The notes under the pieces are model-generated. The model ran no database searches, was not told where the DNA came from, and saw only the letters and a list, made by a program, of their open reading frames with translations. From NCBI GenBank assembly GCA_020847695.1, contig JADLBP010000204.1, positions 1-32,806 on the forward strand: DNA of 32,806 nt. Reading direction: 5' to 3'. Made by a program: the position numbers and the translations under genes. Source of the stretch: Planctomycetota bacterium. Its GTDB lineage: Bacteria > Planctomycetota > UBA1135 > GCA-002686595. Below are positions 32,264 to 32,806 of this stretch, in pieces. Each line of letters opens with the position of its first letter. Positions within the stretch are counted from its first letter, which is position 1.

Positions 32264-32788
32264 TCAGCTCGACTTCTTCGCCTTCTTCGCGGCGGGCTTC
32301 GTCGCCGGCGCGGTTTCGCCTCGCACCGCCGCGAGCACCTTCTCGACGTGACCGTCGACCTTCACCGGCGCCCAGATCGCCGCGAGCTTGCCGCTCTCGT
32401 CGATCAGGAACGTCGAACGGATCGTCCCGGTCACTTCCTTGCCGTACATGATCTTCTTGCCGAAAGCGCCGTAGGTCTTGGCGAGCGCGTTGTCGGGATC
32501 GGCGAGCAGCTCGAACGGCAGCTCGTACTTCGCGCGGAACTTGGCGTGGCTCGCGAGCGAGTCCTTCGACACCCCGAGCACCACCGCTCCCGCCTTCTTC
32601 ACCGCCGCGAACTCGTCGCGAAATCCGCACGCCTCGCGCGTGCAGCCGGGCGTGTCGTCTTTCGGATAGAAGTAGAGCACGACCTTCTTGCCCTTGAGGC
32701 TCGCGAGCGAGACCTTCTTGCCGCTGGTCGACTCGAGTTCGAACGCAGGCGCCGCAGCGCCGACCGTGAGCTTGTGTTCCTTCGCCAT
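32264..32788 (-). CDS. bcp: Peroxiredoxin of the Bcp/PrxQ type
   Basis: Thiol peroxidase that reduces hydrogen peroxide and organic peroxides using thioredoxin. The 174 residues hold the thioredoxin-like fold with VVLYFYPKDDTPGCTREACGFRD: Cys49 is peroxidatic and Cys54 resolving, the classic atypical 2-Cys PrxQ spacing. GVSKDSLASHAKFRAKYELPFELLADPD and TFLIDESGKLAAIW follow as expected. The last 20 residues form an Ala/Lys/Pro-rich tail (APATKPAAKKAKKSS), longer than in E. coli Bcp. The ATG has no Shine-Dalgarno and a GCTAGACT element ends 9 nt before it, suggesting a leaderless mRNA. Confidence 0.95.
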   Translation of the reverse strand: MAKEHKLTVGAAAPAFELESTSGKKVSLASLKGKKVVLYFYPKDDTPGCTREACGFRDEFAAVKKAGAVVLGVSKDSLASHAKFRAKYELPFELLADPDNALAKTYGAFGKKIMYGKEVTGTIRSTFLIDESGKLAAIWAPVKVDGHVEKVLAAVRGETAPATKPAAKKAKKSS

Positions 32789-32797
32789 GGTGCGCGC

Positions 32798-32805
32798 AGT
32801 CTAGC
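32798..32805 (-). promoter_or_regulatory. Predicted -10 element, leaderless-type, of bcp
   Basis: On the minus strand GCTAGACT, identical to the element before the FG-GAP gene, ends 9 nt before the bcp ATG. The window ends before a -35 could be seen. Confidence 0.5.
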
Positions 32806-32806
32806 G

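Overview
The window is GC-rich, densely packed bacterial chromosome with no insertion sequence, integrase or phage structural gene. Several traits together suggest a member of the Planctomycetota. They are a very long signal peptidase I with a large insert, an ECF-type sigma factor with the EPDDLAQTTF region-2 signature, a DUF1569 protein, an FG-GAP/VCBS protein with an ASPIC/UnbV-like end, and an exported subtilase-like protein ending in a Cys-bounded domain I associate with secreted planctomycetal proteins. This assignment is inference from protein families; no rRNA is present.

Layout. 1-2456 (minus): a lone response regulator followed by groES and groEL, closed by a strong hairpin terminator. 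2764-4764 (minus): a TonB-dependent receptor. 5229-7237: a SAM methyltransferase and an AraC-type regulator, divergent. 7341-9396: a seven-repeat FG-GAP protein converging on a GNAT acetyltransferase. 9541-11456: an M19 dipeptidase overlapping (ATGA) a Tat-exported Fe-type superoxide dismutase, with a terminator. 11573-19037 (plus): a sulfatase-superfamily lipoprotein, a second seven-repeat propeller protein, a divergent subtilase and a GH35-like glycosidase. 19120-22471 (plus): a DUF669-like protein, cytidine deaminase and NAD-dependent DNA ligase, i.e. DNA and nucleotide metabolism. 22624-24522 (plus): a sigma factor, a 21-bp repeat array, tRNA-Val(CAC) and a copper-site-less Cu/Zn-SOD-like lipoprotein. 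24682-27469 (minus): a 79-bp tandem repeat, then a PAP2 phosphatase downstream of etfBA. 27681-28412: a small lipoprotein and a 13-bp repeat array. 28433-31228 (minus): lptB and lepB, separated by 573 bp holding two perfect DnaA boxes. 31336-32788: DUF1569, apaG and a Bcp peroxiredoxin.

Most genes are ordinary housekeeping or envelope genes. The main cross-cutting signal is in the promoters. A GnTAnnnT-like -10 element recurs before genes on both strands. In one set (dipeptidase, sulfatase, the 27681 lipoprotein, lptB, lepB, bcp) it ends only 6-9 nt before a start codon that lacks a Shine-Dalgarno sequence, which predicts leaderless mRNAs. Genes with the element 20-65 nt upstream (FG-GAP, VCBS, sigma factor, apaG, etfB) have a Shine-Dalgarno. 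Other unusual items are the enlarged LigA and LepB, the SOD-like protein that keeps its zinc ligands but has lost its copper ligands, three intergenic tandem-repeat families of different unit length, and the DnaA-box region.
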